A program made the translations under genes and the position numbers. Under the pieces are notes generated by a model. That model did no database searches. It saw only the letters and a list, made by a program, of their open reading frames with translations, and was not told the DNA's origin. Shown piece after piece: positions 23,624-35,388 of a stretch of DNA of 64,000 nt. Every line of letters starts with the position of its first letter. Within the stretch, counting starts at the first letter, position 1. Source of the stretch: Euptelea pleiosperma (lineage: Eukaryota > Streptophyta > Magnoliopsida > Ranunculales > Eupteleaceae); contig CM068553.1 of assembly GCA_035048495.1 (NCBI GenBank), forward strand, positions 5,139,259-5,203,258, in the 5' to 3' direction.

Positions 23624-24029
23624 GAGTAAAACTTGTGTCACAAGATGTTGTGACTGAACACGGTCACAGCACTCAATATGAGCCACGTGGTACACTATTA
23701 GAGGACGATGACTGTATGGATGTTTGGGCAGTCCCTCGGTGGACCGGTACACAAAAAATCAGCTTGATTAGTGATTTCTAACTGATTCTATTGAAGTTAT
23801 TTTCACGGGTTGATTTTAACAGTAGGAATTTGAGCATTATTGAGAGTTTTTTGGGTGCAAAAATCCAAAGGTTTTAAATCACTAATCAGGCTGATTTTTG
23901 GTTTGCAGGTCCACCGAGGGACTGGTCAAACATCCATACGGTCAAAGACCTCTGATCGTGTACCACGTGTCTCGTATTGAGTGATGTGACCTTGTTCCGT
24001 CACAACATCTTGTGACACAAGTTTTACTC
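23624..24029. mobile_element. Family A MULE-like MITE, copy 2, exact 9-bp target duplication
   Basis: Ends GAGTAAAACTTGTGTCACAA and its near-perfect complement. GGGCAAATG is repeated exactly at 23615-23623 and 24030-24038. Internal arms carry CCACGTGG/CCACGTGT and the ATGGATGTTTGG block of the family. This copy best defines the element borders. Confidence 0.85.
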
Positions 24030-24289
24030 GGGCAAATGCAGGGGCTAATACACGGGGATGGAATCTTTTTGGAATATTCTATTTTAAAATCAAGCGGCCC
24101 TACCCATTTCTAAAAGATTCCCTCCCATGTATCAGCCCCATCATGTACCCATATAATTTAGCCCCGGCAAATTCAGGGAATTTATTTATTTATTTAATTT
24201 ATTTATTTTTTTGTGTGTGTGAGTCACCAGCAAATTCAAGGATGGATGGAACACATTACTTAAGGGCGTGTTTGAAAACCCATAATTTT

Positions 24290-25560
24290 GGGCCAGGCAT
24301 GGTCGGGCCAATTTTCTATACCAGCTTGAATAGGCTGATGAAGAATTTTCTTTGGGATGAAAGAAGAAAGGGACATAATATCACCTTGTCGGGTGTCCTA
24401 AAAAGCAAGGAGGCGGCTTCGGGGTTAAAAAGAATTGAAGATTATGAATGAAGCTCTTGTAAACAAGTGGCTTTGACGACTTGGAGTCGAGACATATAGC
24501 CATATAACCCTCAAATTCGGTAGTAGTGACATTTGATGAGAAAGCAGGACGGTTAGAACTCCATATGGGTGTAAGGTTTGGAGAGGGATTATGAACATGT
24601 TATTGAAATTTTCAAACATATTTGATTATAGGTGAGTAAAGGTGATAGAATCATATTCTGGAAGATCAGTGGATGCAGTCGATGAGTTTCCGTTACTCTT
24701 CAGCATTTTTAATAAGAAGGGAGAGTTGATTAAGTCCTCTGTCGTACAGACCAATGCGGACATATCATAGGACTTTGACTTTTGGAGAAATCTCAATGAT
24801 TAAGAGATGTAACGTTTGGAGAGAGATTATGAACATATTATTGAAACTTTCAGACATGTTCGATTTAAGGTGGGTGAATGTCATAGAGTCTTATTATGGA
24901 AGATTGGTGGGCGCAGTGGATGAGTTTCCGCTACTCTTCAGCATTTCTAATAAGAAGGGAGAGTTGATTAAGTCGTTTGTGGATCAGATCAACGCGGATA
25001 TATCATGGGATTTTGGTTTTGGAGAAATCTCAACGATTAAGAGGTGCATGGATGTAGTGGTTGGTCTTCTGTGGCGTATCCAAAGGATGTAATATTGAGG
25101 ATTGAGTTGAGGTCTCTAGTCTGTGGCTATAATCTTTTTACTCGGCTCTTTTCTTACGGTTGGGTCTTGCTTTTTCAGTTTCATTTGTTTGAGGTTCCAA
25201 TAGCTTTTTCTTTATGGTGTGGGATGCCGAAGAAGATTTTGATAGTCGACAACTTGATTAAACGGATGAGAGATGCATGGTTGATTTTTGTGCTATGTGC
25301 AAAGAAAATGGAGAGTATGTGAAACACTTGCTTCTCCACTATAATGTAGCTAGAGAAGTTTGGTGTGTGTCCTCTTTCGACAAAAGACATAGTGGCTTGA
25401 TGACCTATGCTTTCTCTAAATGTGGAAGGAGAGACCGTTGGTATATTTTTCCTTTTGCGGTAGTGTGGGGTTTATGAAAGAAAAGGAACAAGAGGGTGTT
25501 TGAAGTTAAAGAGACTTCGATTACATTGTTTTGTTCATCAAAAGTGCAAAGGGCTGTTAT
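24290..25560 (+). pseudogene. L1-type LINE remnant: end of reverse transcriptase and zf-RVT region
   Basis: The + strand reads FLWDERRKGHNI near 24.34 kb, VWREIMN and VIESYYGR-type peptides near 24.8-24.9 kb, and CAMCKENGEYVKHLLLHYN near 25.29 kb. The last is the zinc-binding zf-RVT motif seen at the C-terminus of plant L1 polyproteins. Stops and frameshifts break the frame. A segment of about 237 bp (24578-24814) is repeated in tandem at 24815-25050. Confidence 0.7.
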
Positions 25561-25754
25561 TCGATGATTTTTTGGTTAGGTAGGAAACTAATCATCCTTA
25601 CCTCCCTTCAATATTTTTTTTTTTTGCTTTCTCACAATGAAGCCTACACTTGTCAAAAAAATAAAAACCGGTCTCTCTAGTTCTAGCCCTTAAAGATGGT
25701 GGTTTTGGTAACTATGAAGGTCCAGTCTGCCACATTCTGGAGAAATTTCTTAAT

Positions 25755-25949
25755 CTTGCAACTTTTTGATCCAGGCATCCTACAATTTATAGTTAAGCGC
25801 CACCTATCCTGGGGTTAAGGTGGCCCTTAACTATAGTTATCCTTGACAATGGAGAGAAAACAAAAACAGTTACGAGCCATCGATCTTAACCTACAGGACA
25901 AGTGGCGTTTAACTATAAGTTGTAGGACGTTGGATCAAAAAGTTGCAGG
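25755..25949. mobile_element. Short MITE with inverted ends
   Basis: Left CTTGCAACTTTTTGATCC and right GGATCAAAAAGTTGCAGG are inverted, followed inward by TACAATTTATAGTTAA and its mirror. The element is 195 bp and non-coding. No clear target duplication was found. Confidence 0.65.
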
Positions 25950-26144
25950 ATCAAAAAACTACTCCACATTCTGTTGGTTTGAACCACATAGACCTACAAA
26001 TAAAGTCTATACATGACATATAAAAGCAAATGTGAGGTTTTAAATGGTGAACTGAAGAAGCTGAGGTGCGAACCAAGAAATGGGGCCTTCAAAAAGTACC
26101 ATAATGACTAATGGATGTGGGGCCCACATGCAGATGAGTTAAGG

Positions 26145-26840
26145 GTTGATTCTTGGTGATGATATTCTTCTTAATGTGGACATCAACCTCACAAAAAATT
26201 AACTCATTTTAACATTGGTAACATTATGAAAAGTGGATTGAAAGTTGAAAATTTTTGGACCGTCTATTTTCGCAGTTAAATTTAGGTCAATATTTGATAT
26301 AGAAATTGTTGAGTTTTGGTTAGATGATCTCTATGGTTAGGAATATCGGAATGATTTGAATTTTTGTGAGAATGATCTCCTCTCCATATAGACTATCCTC
26401 ACAAAAAATCATCCCATTCCAAAACTTCTAACTCCGTGCCAATTTTTCATTGTAAAAAATGTTGTGAAAATTGTTGTCCCCGATCCTGACCCTATGATGT
26501 CTCCGATCGGGGGACAACATATTTTACAACAATTTTGGTGTACCCACATGGAAGATGAATCAACGGCTGATTTCTGGTGAGGATGACCTCCTCACCATAT
26601 AGATCACCCCTACAAAAAATCAGCCATTCTGAAATTTCTAACCCCATCAAGCGTAGTCTTCAAGTTAACGGTAAAAATAGACGGTCCAAAAATTTTCAAC
26701 TTCTAAACCAGTCTACGAATATCAGAATGATATGAATTTTGTGAGGATGATCTCCTCATCCTCGCCAAAACTCATCCAACTCCAAAACTTATAATTTACA
26801 TATTGGCCTGCGCCAGTGTCAAAATTATTGTCCCTTGATC
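26145..26840. mobile_element. Family C MITE fragments, two partial copies back to back
   Basis: Family C cores (GAAGATGAATCAACGGCTGA; CTCACAAAAAATCATCCCAT; GACGGTCC) recur in rearranged order. The junction near 26500 has GATCGGGGGACAACAT beside its partial mirror. Borders are uncertain. Confidence 0.5.
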
Positions 26841-26932
26841 TTGACCATTATATATAGATCACCCCTACAACAATAAGAAATTTTTTTTTTAAAATACGGC
26901 CGTTATTTATGTTATAACAGCCTTATTTAAAC

Positions 26933-27557
26933 CATGGTTTTAAAAACGGCCGTTTAAACAGTAACGCCCCAAGCCTGTTTCTGATAAAATCGTTTAAACA
27001 CATTTTAACGTTTTTGAATTTAACGGCCATTTTTTTGTTTTAATGCCAGTTAAAATCATTTAAACAGCCGTTAAATTCTGAAAAATTTTATGAAAAAAAT
27101 GGCCGTTAAAATCCATTAAATTCTATTTTTTTTTTAATTTTCAAATTTCAAAATTTGAATTTCAGCACCATTTTTTCCATTTTTGCCCCTGTCCATTTCA
27201 ATCCGTTTTAACGGCCGTTAAAACGGATTGAAATGGACAGGGGCAAAAATGAAAAAAAAATGGGAAAAAACGGAATTAAACGAATTTTAAAGGAAAAAAT
27301 GGCGCTGAAATTGAAAATTTGAAATTTGAAAAAATAAAAAATGGAATTTAACGGAAATTAAACGAATTTTAATGGATTTAACGGCCGTTTTTTTCACAAA
27401 ATTTTTCAGAATTAAACGGCTGTTTATATGATTTTAAAGGCTGTTAAAACAGAAAAATGGCTGTTTTTTTTTTCAAAACCGTTAAAATGTGTTTAAACGG
27501 TTTTAACGGAAACGGTCTTGGGGCGTTACCGTTTAAACGGCCGTTTTTAAAACCATG
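26933..27557. mobile_element. Family B foldback element, near-complete palindrome, 8-bp target duplication
   Basis: Starts CATGGTTTTAAAAACGGCCG and ends with the same sequence reversed. ATTTAAAC is repeated exactly at 26925-26932 and 27558-27565. The whole 625 bp folds on itself around ACGGCCGT at about 27211-27218, with the arms differing by scattered substitutions and small gaps. The 8-bp duplication suggests hAT-type mobilisation. Confidence 0.8.
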
Positions 27558-27599
27558 ATTTAAACAATGAACAAATGTGTAGGACCATTTTAGTGGGTC

Positions 27600-28195
27600 C
27601 CATTTGTGATATAGCAAAGGAAGAAAATGTGAAGGCCGTATTGAATTGGTAGAATCTCAGGTTGTCTGAGAAAAAGGTCAAAGTAAGGCGGCTCTATAGT
27701 TGCTAAGTTGCTAACATTCAACATCACCCATCACGTTGAAAGCTACGTGGCATTTACGATCTCGATGTCCAACTAAGTAACAAAAATTTAGTCCAACGAA
27801 CAGCTCGATGAGTTTGACCTTGGAGATCTGTTGCGTATTAGATCAACAAATTTGCTAAATTGTCAAAGAATGGAATAATTGGATGGTTCAGATTTATTAG
27901 GTGGAGTCCATTGATTGGTGGGTTCTGATTTGCTGCATCTTTCTTGTGCCTGAACACGTAACCATTTGTGACCGAGCAGTATTACCATCGTCCCTGGTTG
28001 CCTTCATACCTACGGTTCTGCTTCACATAACACAAATCTCGAAGAACATCCAATGGCTTAGACCCAAAGAAGTACGGAAATGCTACAGTATCATATCCTC
28101 GTTTTCCTCACGTGACCTACACCACATAATTTTTTGATAAGCAACCTACGCATACACTCCATTTGCTCTCTTTACCATAATCCAATTTGTAAATA
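27600..28195. other. Intergenic sequence, no gene seen
   Basis: Two open frames of 70-80 codons are present but match nothing recognisable and lack splice structure. No repeat was identified. Confidence 0.4.
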
Positions 28196-28203
28196 TTTAA
28201 CGC

Positions 28204-28684
28204 CATGGTTAAAAATGGCCGTTATAACAATAATTCCCCTTCCCTTTTTATGTTATTTTTTGCTCTTTGCCAGGCCGGTCTTTCGAGGAGTATTGATCGA
28301 GGTACTTATCAATGGTATCAGAGCAGACACCATATCCTGAGTTCGAGTTTCTGAAAGGGTTGCTTTGGGAAGATAATCTATAGAAGTTGCGAAAAGGACT
28401 TCGAGTAGGGTTCTCTTATAGGAGGTTGACCTATGGAAGGAAATGGGACCTGAGTGGAGCCTTCTTCGGAATGAAAAAGTCTCGCTATAGACGTCGGTTT
28501 GAAAGTGGGGTGGTTTGTTATGTGCCTTTGTTAAGTAATTAGATTTCCTGCTCCTTCACTGGCCGATATTAATATTTGATTAATTTTCTACCAATTTTTT
28601 GACTGGGACATGACTAATGACGGTCATAACAGTAACATTATAGGACCGATTTTTTACCTTTATAATGGACCGTTTAAAACCTTG
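28204..28684. mobile_element. Family B foldback element with exact 8-bp target duplication and foreign interior
   Basis: Starts CATGGTTAAAAATGGCCG and ends GACCGTTTAAAACCTTG. TTTAACGC is exact at 28196-28203 and 28685-28692. The interior holds TGGTATCAGAGC (about 28314-28325), which matches the usual LTR-retrotransposon primer-binding site for initiator Met-tRNA, so a retroelement fragment may have been captured. A shorter relative lies at the matching position of the second duplicated unit (43.03-43.16 kb). Confidence 0.75.
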
Positions 28685-29539
28685 TTTAACGCACGTATTA
28701 ATGCCCGCTATGATAGAAAGGATGGTTTGTCAAGACTGTAATTATTGATAAGAAAACACGGAATTTAACCTATTAATCGATAATTAGGTCGAAGAAGAAA
28801 TTTGAAAATTTGAAATTAATGAAATTGTTTGCACCTCCATCAAGAAGGCTTGACTTAGGTAGGCATGATTCATTGAACGATAGGCCCCACAATTTGCATG
28901 CGCCCCGTGTTTTCAAAGTTGAAGATGATGGGCTACCAACGTCTACTGTAACACTCAAAAGTTTACATCAATCGTACCATCATCATATAAGAAAAATGTA
29001 GGAAAATGCTCTACCCCACCAGACAAAAAATGTGCGCAATTGGATTCAAGAGATCAATGGTCCACCAGACATCAACGGCTAAGAATGAAGTAGTTGTTTC
29101 CTCGTAGACCGTGGATTTCTTGAATCCCAGGGATAATGACCTCAACTGCACGTATTTTTGTCCCATTATCCATGGGGTAGGATGACTTAAAATATATATT
29201 ATCATTGTCAGCAATACTTTATACCAACTATTTGGGGTTGGCAACATGAGTCCCATTTGGGGTTTGGGGGAATTCGGTGTCTCCCTCCCAAAATGTCTGA
29301 CACATTTGTGAGTTAACAAGGGGTACGTGTTGAAATTCGAAAGGGTGGACTTCAAACTTGCAGTCCCTAGGGAGACAGCCAATTTTTTTTCAATTGTAGA
29401 GGGTTGACATTATGGGCTATGGCTAATCCCAACTGTTCATAGATTACCTTCTCAACTGGCAATGTTGATTGTACCCCTGTTTTAAATAGACCGTCTTACA
29501 ACGGTCAGATTTTAATTTTTTTTAAAACTAAAGTAAATA

Positions 29540-29712
29540 GGACCAGGCTCAAGGGACTATTCTTTTTACACTCGTCTTTTCACTCGTGCTCTCAACCGAG
29601 GATTTCGATTTTCTCGTTAGGGTTCTCGGGGTAGATAGCATGGATTCCAAGACTCAAAATCCACGGCCTAGAGCACAAGTGAAATGGTGAGCACAAAAAA
29701 GCGAGTCTCCGG
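29540..29712. mobile_element. Family D MITE, copy 4
   Basis: Left CAGGCTCAAGGGACT and a right end near GTCTCCGGATCC, with CACGGCCTAGAGCACAAGTG as in copy 3. The copy is diverged. Confidence 0.5.
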
Positions 29713-29762
29713 ATCCATTTAAATAAAAGTTAACAGCTATTATTTTATAATTTGTATACATG

Positions 29763-30214
29763 CCATAGTTTAAAATAACGCCACGGTAACGCTCCAAGCC
29801 CGTTACGTTAAGAACCGTTTTGATGCTTAGAAAATAACGACCATTTTTTTGTTTTAACAGCCCTTAAAAGCATTTTAACAATAAAAATTGTGGAAAAAGC
29901 TAGCTGTTATTTTCCATTTTTTCTTTATTGAAAATTTGAATTTCAGCACCTTTTTTTTTGTTTTTTCTGGTTTTTTCGGTTATATTCTTTTTTTTTTTCC
30001 ATCGGTTATATTCTTCTTTTTTTTTTCCATTTTTGCCCCGACTGTTACAATTTGTTTTAACGGCTTTAATGGAAATAACGGCCATTTTTTCCTCTACATT
30101 GTCTAGAAAATGACGGAAAATAACGGCCGTTATTTTCTGGGTGTTTTAACGGTACATAACATAACGGGGGAGGTCTGATTACGTTATAAGCCGTTATTTT
30201 CGTTAAAAACCATG
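29763..30214. mobile_element. Family B foldback element, decayed
   Basis: Left CCATAGTTTAAAATAACGCC and right CGTTATTTTCGTTAAAAACC are inverted. The interior has AACGGCC/GGCCGTT motifs and the GAAAATTTGAATTTCAGCACC block of the family. Confidence 0.5.
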
Positions 30215-30719
30215 AGGTAAGAAAATCTTGCCACTCCACAAAGGAATTTTGGAGTTCGGCTGCAGAGAACCATCCAAAGAAAGTAGGAACAAATTAAGTT
30301 GCTTAAGAAAAAAGTTAAGAGAGGTTATTTTAGTAATTTCAATGTTGAATAGCCGGCTGTGTTGTGAAGCTTGAGCCGAGCCTTTTGTAGGAAGTAAATT
30401 ACAGAGCCATGGCCATCTCCTACCTACCGGTCAAAAGTGTCAACTTGCTCTTTCTCTCTCTAACGGCGGTTTTTAAGCTATAAGATCACATGGTACGGGG
30501 TCCATGTACGTTGTCATGGTGCATGTGGACCATGTGATCAATGGTACTGAATCCAGACCGTTCATGGTTATTAAAAAAAAATCTGGAAGGAAAGGACCAT
30601 AGCCTCATAGCATAAAAAGCATACTGGTAAATGTTAATTTAAGTTTTAATCATCCGTTGAAAAGCTAAAAAACATGAAGGGCCAATGAGCCCATGCATCC
30701 ATCTGGCTCACTGATGAAC

Positions 30720-31045
30720 GGTTGGATCAATGAATTGGAAGTCTCTGCGAACGGCTCGGATTCTCCGCACTAGTGAACCTGCAGTGCCAAGATTCCACCG
30801 TATTTTCATAGTTAGTGATTTATTGGCGTTGGATTGGATTTATTTTCATGGGTTAATCTCAACTGTGGAATTTGAGCATTATTCGAGGTACAAACTACAA
30901 AGATCCAACGCCTAGAAATCACTAATAAGGCTGATTTTTGGTTTGTAGGGCCACCTCCTCTAATAGTGTGCCATGTGGCTCAAAATGTGCCCTGTAACCG
31001 GAGCCTGTCATTTTAGGGAGGTAACTGGAGCCCGACCCATTAAAG
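30720..31045. mobile_element. Family A MITE, truncated at the left
   Basis: The right arm is clear: AATCACTAATAAGGCTGATT, then a CTCTAATAGTGTGCCATGTG block and GGAGCCCGACCC, the same end as the copy at 39657-40030. The left arm is degraded. Confidence 0.5.
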
Positions 31046-31332
31046 AATGTGGGTCCCGCGTTTGATGATGCTGAAGCTGATTGACTTACGTAAAATTGCT
31101 TACATCGGCACGGATCGGACAAAGGAAAACGTGAACTGTGGGATCCACGGTTATGGAATCTGCCAGGCCATTTAATATGGTGACCCACGACCTACCACTG
31201 GTGACCTATTGCTGAGAATTGAAATGTGATTTGGTCATTCTGTGATGACAATCAAACCGTCATCAATTGGTGGGCTCCACCAACAAATAAGTTTGCCGCA
31301 AGTCGTCGGCTGGCCGTTTGCACTTGCACGAT

Positions 31333-31677
31333 GAGTAAAACCCACAATACGAGCCACGTGGCACACTATTAAAGGACTCTGACAGTATGGATGTTTGGCC
31401 AATCCCTAGAGGGACCTACAAACCAAAAATTAGCCTGGTTAGTGATTTCTAAGCGTTGGATTGATTTATTTTTACGGGTTGATTTTAACTGTAGTAATTT
31501 GAGCTTTATTTGGGTGTAAAGATCCAAAGGTTGTGAATCACTAATCAGGCTGATTTTTGGTTTGCAGGTCCACCGATGGACTGGCCCAACATCCATACGG
31601 TCAGCACCCTCTAATAGTGTGCCACGTGGCTCGTACTGTGGGTTGTGACCGGCCCCTTCTGACAGAAGTTTTACTCC
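31333..31677. mobile_element. Family A MULE-like MITE, copy 3
   Basis: GAGTAAAACCCACAATACGA at the left mirrors TCGTACTGTGGG and GTTTTACTC at the right. Both arms keep GCCACGTGGC. Flanks TTGCACGAT (31324-31332) and TTGCAAGAT (31678-31686) form a 9-bp target duplication with one mismatch. Confidence 0.75.
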
Positions 31678-32065
31678 TTGCAAGATTATTTTTTATTTTT
31701 TTAAAACGTATTTGCCTGTGCCAATATTTTCTCGGGCCCATAAATTTGTCCATTAATATTTTTATGCAAAAAAATTATATTTTCAATAATAAAAAAAAAG
31801 ATAAAAAAAAGATCATTTAGGCCCTCTGATCTAATAGGTAGGGCCCACACAGATGAAATAGGCCTAATTCTATGACATAAGAGAATAGGGTCTATTAAGA
31901 ATAATGAACCTTAGCTACATCGCATAATGGCTACCTCTACAATTTTTCATGTCACCATCTTTCACTTTTTGTGCCCAAAAAAACATTCAATTTTACGTTG
32001 TTTTCGTAGCAGGAAATCTATCGTTTTATATGTACGTATACTACGGGGCGGCACGCAAAGCGGGT

Positions 32066-32366
32066 GAGTTATTGTAGCCACGTGGCACATTCTTAGAGAC
32101 CACTGTATATAGATGTTTGACCCACACCGACGTACATACCAAAATTCAACCTGATTAGTAATTTCTAGCCGTTGGATTAGAGTATTTTCACAGTTTATTT
32201 TTTAACTATGGATTTCAAGTATTATTTGGGATATTCAAATCTAAAGGTTAGAAATCACTAATCAGTATTATTTTAGATATCCAGGTGGACCTAGGAATGA
32301 GCCAAACATCCATAGGGCCAGTAGTCTGTAAGACTTATATTGTCGTCCGTCATCAAAGTTCTGCTC
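32066..32366. mobile_element. Family A MITE, copy 4
   Basis: Left GAGTTATTGTAGCCACGTGG, right arm with CATCAAAGTTCTGCTC. Possible target duplication AAAGCGGGT versus AAAGTGGGC, offset by three bases, so the exact right end is uncertain. Confidence 0.55.
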
Positions 32367-32474
32367 TTTAAAGTGGGCGAGCGTCATGTGAAGAGCCTGC
32401 CCCATCCTTTTGGCTTTAAAGTAGTAATAGATTTAGGAATATGATATGGCTGCGGACGAAAATCAAAACGAAAG

Positions 32475-32840
32475 GAGTTGAACTTCGCTAAGGGACATCC
32501 ATCGTCAACGTTGATGACAGATCATAGGATGAACTACAGGATACTTTTAGAGATCAATGACCATATGGATGTTTGGCCCAACCCTAGGTGGACCTATAGA
32601 CCAACAGTTATCCTGACCAGTGATTTCTAAGCGTTCGATTGGAGTTGTTTTCATGGGTTGAATTTTTAACCATAGAAATTTAGCATTATTTGTGTACATT
32701 GATCCAAAGGTTTGAAATCACTAATCAGACTGATTTTTGATACATAGGTCCACTTAGAGTGGGCCAAACTTCCATACGTGGCTCATTCTGTGGTCCGTTA
32801 TCAACGTTGATGATGGACATCCGTTGGCAAAGTTCTACTC
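32475..32840. mobile_element. Family A MITE, copy 5, with inverted GACATCC ends
   Basis: GAGTTGAACTTCGCTAAGGG and ACATCCATCGTCAACGTTGA at the left mirror CAACGTTGATGATGGACATC and AGTTCTACTC at the right. The flanks AAACGAAAG and AAACAAAAA may be an old 9-bp duplication. Confidence 0.6.
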
Positions 32841-32917
32841 AAACAAAAAGAATGCGGCATTTAAACTTTTACTCACGGTGACCTAGTGGTGAGAATTGAA
32901 TGAACAATTCTTATTAG

Positions 32918-33010
32918 CTACAGGTCCCTGACCGTATGGATGTTTGGCCAATCACTAGGTGGACGTAGAAACCAAAATTCAGCTTGATCAGTGATTTCTA
33001 ACCATTGGAT
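32918..33010. mobile_element. Family A MITE half (left arm only)
   Basis: Contains GACCGTATGGATGTTTGGCC, then AGGTGGACGT and GTGATTTCTAACCATTGGAT. No matching right arm follows. Confidence 0.55.
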
Positions 33011-33255
33011 TGAAGTTATAAAATAAAAAACTTACCCAAGAAAATTATTTTTTCAAAAAAAAAAAAAAGAATGTGAAAAAAAGATCATTTAGGGTCCGCA
33101 CACATAACCTAAGATAAGATAATAAAAACAAATCAAATGCGCGACATAAAAATCGTTGTGCATAAATATTTACGTTCGACATTAATTTCATTTAGGATTT
33201 TTTTTTATTAAAATTCCAATCACAACCTTATATACAGATGAAATAGGCCCAATTC

Positions 33256-33387
33256 GAAGGTGCCAGCTTGCTCAGTTGGTAAAGTTTGTGGGGGTGATGA
33301 TACCATAGACCTGGGTTCAAAACCCGCCTTCACCGAGTTATTGATCTCTTTAAAAACAGGCTTACCTATCAAAAAAAGAAAAAAATT
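33256..33387 (+). mobile_element. tRNA-derived SINE (Au-like) with 10-bp target duplication
   Basis: A pol III box A-like stretch (GCTTGCTCAGTTGGTAAAG) and box B-like GGGTTCAAAACCC lie near the 5' end, and the tail is A-rich. GGCCCAATTC is exact at 33246-33255 and 33388-33397. A paralogous site without the insertion exists at about 31850-31875 (GATGAAATAGGCCTAATTCT), so this is a confirmed insertion. Confidence 0.8.
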
Positions 33388-33835
33388 GGCCCAATTCTGT
33401 GACATAGGTGAATAGGTACATTAAGGACGATGAACCTCAGCCTTAGGTACATTGCAGAATGCATACATCTAGAATTTTTCATGTCAGCATCTTTCACTTT
33501 CTGGTGCCCTAAAAACATATGACTTTATGCTCATTTCGTAATAGAAAATCTGTCCTTTTTATATATACTAGTTGGTGGCTCGTGCCCTCGACACTCTCCG
33601 ACAAAGCATTTGTCAAAATCAGGTATGAGTGGCTGAGATCCACTGTCCATTTGGGAAATAAGATCTCAGCCCTTCTTTGTTGAAACATATAAGAGGGGGT
33701 ATAAGTGGGGAGACAACTTCTCTGTTTTGTTATACAGACTAGGGGCAGCACGTACATTGCACGTGAGTGAGCGTCTTATGAAGACCGTGTGAGGGGTAGT
33801 AGTTGGGCAGTAGGGGCCAGCATGTGCATTGCACA

Positions 33836-34030
33836 TGAGTGGTCGTAAGGGACCCATCAACGTTGATGACGGACCACAGTATGAGCCATGTGGCACAATC
33901 TAACCACTGATTGTATGGATGTTTGTCTCATCCCTAGATGGACTTGCATACCAAAATTCAACCGGATTAGTAATTTCTATCTGTTGGATTAGAGTTTTTT
34001 CACTGGTCTTTTTTAACTGTGCATTGCGAG
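33836..34030. mobile_element. Family A MITE half
   Basis: Left arm with AACGTTGATGACGGACCACA, GAGCCATGTGGCAC and GTATGGATGTTTG. The right arm is absent. Confidence 0.5.
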
Positions 34031-34957
34031 AATTATTTTGGTTAAATATTTGTGAATGTCAATATTTAGTAACATTTGCTATGTGTATTAGCTAGCTTAC
34101 TTCATTTTCTTTCAATTTGGGTGGGTCCTACAGATCAAGGTAAGTTAACTATAGGTTAGGTGAGTCTGGGACCCACATATTAGGTCACATATCCAAAAGG
34201 TCTCATTTTTATCTTTTTTTTATATTTTTTAAAACTCGTTTTTATTGAAAATACCAATTTTCCCGCAAGAAAATAAATTTTTTCTAACTTGACTTATTTG
34301 GTGTGAAAATATTAATTATTGGGGGAGATGACCAAATATTTTCCCGCCGTGGCAGGACAAATTGTGGGCCTGGCAAAATATTTGGCACGAATAAATACGT
34401 ACCAAAACGAGCAAATATTAGCACGCACAAATATATTATTTTTCCGCCTCTGTGGCCTAACAGATAGGCCCTAAGTGGCCATCTCCAAGTGAGAGCAATC
34501 CCTATCCACTCACCACTCACCCAAAAGTGTAGAATGTGACTCACATTTTGCCACTTTTTCTCCCAAAGATGCTTGCAATCATGCTTAAGAGTAGTGCCCT
34601 AATGGCTGGCTTCTCTATTGTTGTCTCTAAGTCATGACTGTCGATCGATGGTCTTTGGGATACGCATATCAAATATTGAAGTCCCTTGGGGCAGCAAACA
34701 CAGGCTTTTTACTTATCAATGATGAAAGGTAAAAACGTTTTTGGGCGTCTATATAACAAATCAGCTCGGTTGTCTCCACCTTTTATAGGCTTCATATATA
34801 GATGGCTGAGATCTTATCCACAATTGGACGGTGAATCTCAGCAACTCACATCCGATTTGGGCAAATGCTTTGTTGGGGAGTGCCGTGGGCCACCCACTAG
34901 TATATATAATGTCACAGCAGACGTTTTTAAACCTTTGTAAAGGCTCTTCAATAAAAG

Positions 34958-35215
34958 TTGTTCAGGCCACTCCTTCTTGCCTGACCACGGTCTGGTAGCT
35001 ACCTGACCATCGGTGCAGTGCTCGGCCTGATCAAACACGTACCCAAGTGACTTTTTATAAGATTTATTTTTTAATTTTTTAATACAAAAAAAAAATCGCC
35101 TCGGTATATGTACCGAGCACTCAACGGTGTTTTGCCCGTACAAAATCCACTTGCTGAGCACTGCACTGATGGTTAGGTAGCTACCAGACCATTGGAGGTC
35201 AGGCAAGTTCTACTC
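34958..35215. mobile_element. MITE with family A-like ends (CTTGCCTGACC)
   Basis: CTTGCCTGACCACGGTCTGG and TAGCTACCTGACCATCGGTG at the left mirror the right-hand ACCAGACCATTGGAGGTCAG. The outer end GAGTAGAACTTGCC (reversed, 3' side) resembles copies 1-3 of family A, but the GTATGGATG core is missing. Confidence 0.55.
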
Positions 35216-35372
35216 CTCTCTCTCAAACGATGACAACCATTTCGTACCTTCCGCCATCATACATTCCACACGACTCAGTTTTGACATTGATGATTAACTC
35301 CAACCATCCGACCAAACAATGTAGTACCCTTGAAATGGGTAATCAGGGATTTTTTTTGAGTATTTTCGTAAC

Positions 35373-35388
35373 ACCCCCCCCCCCCCCC
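35373..35388. repeat. Poly-C tract
   Basis: An uninterrupted run of about 15 C inside block B of the duplication; the other unit has only CCACCCCC at the same place (about 44250). Length may be affected by sequencing error. Confidence 0.7.

Noticed and set aside
29888..30106. 72-codon Phe-rich open frame
   Set aside because: It is a translation of a T-rich foldback element, not a gene.
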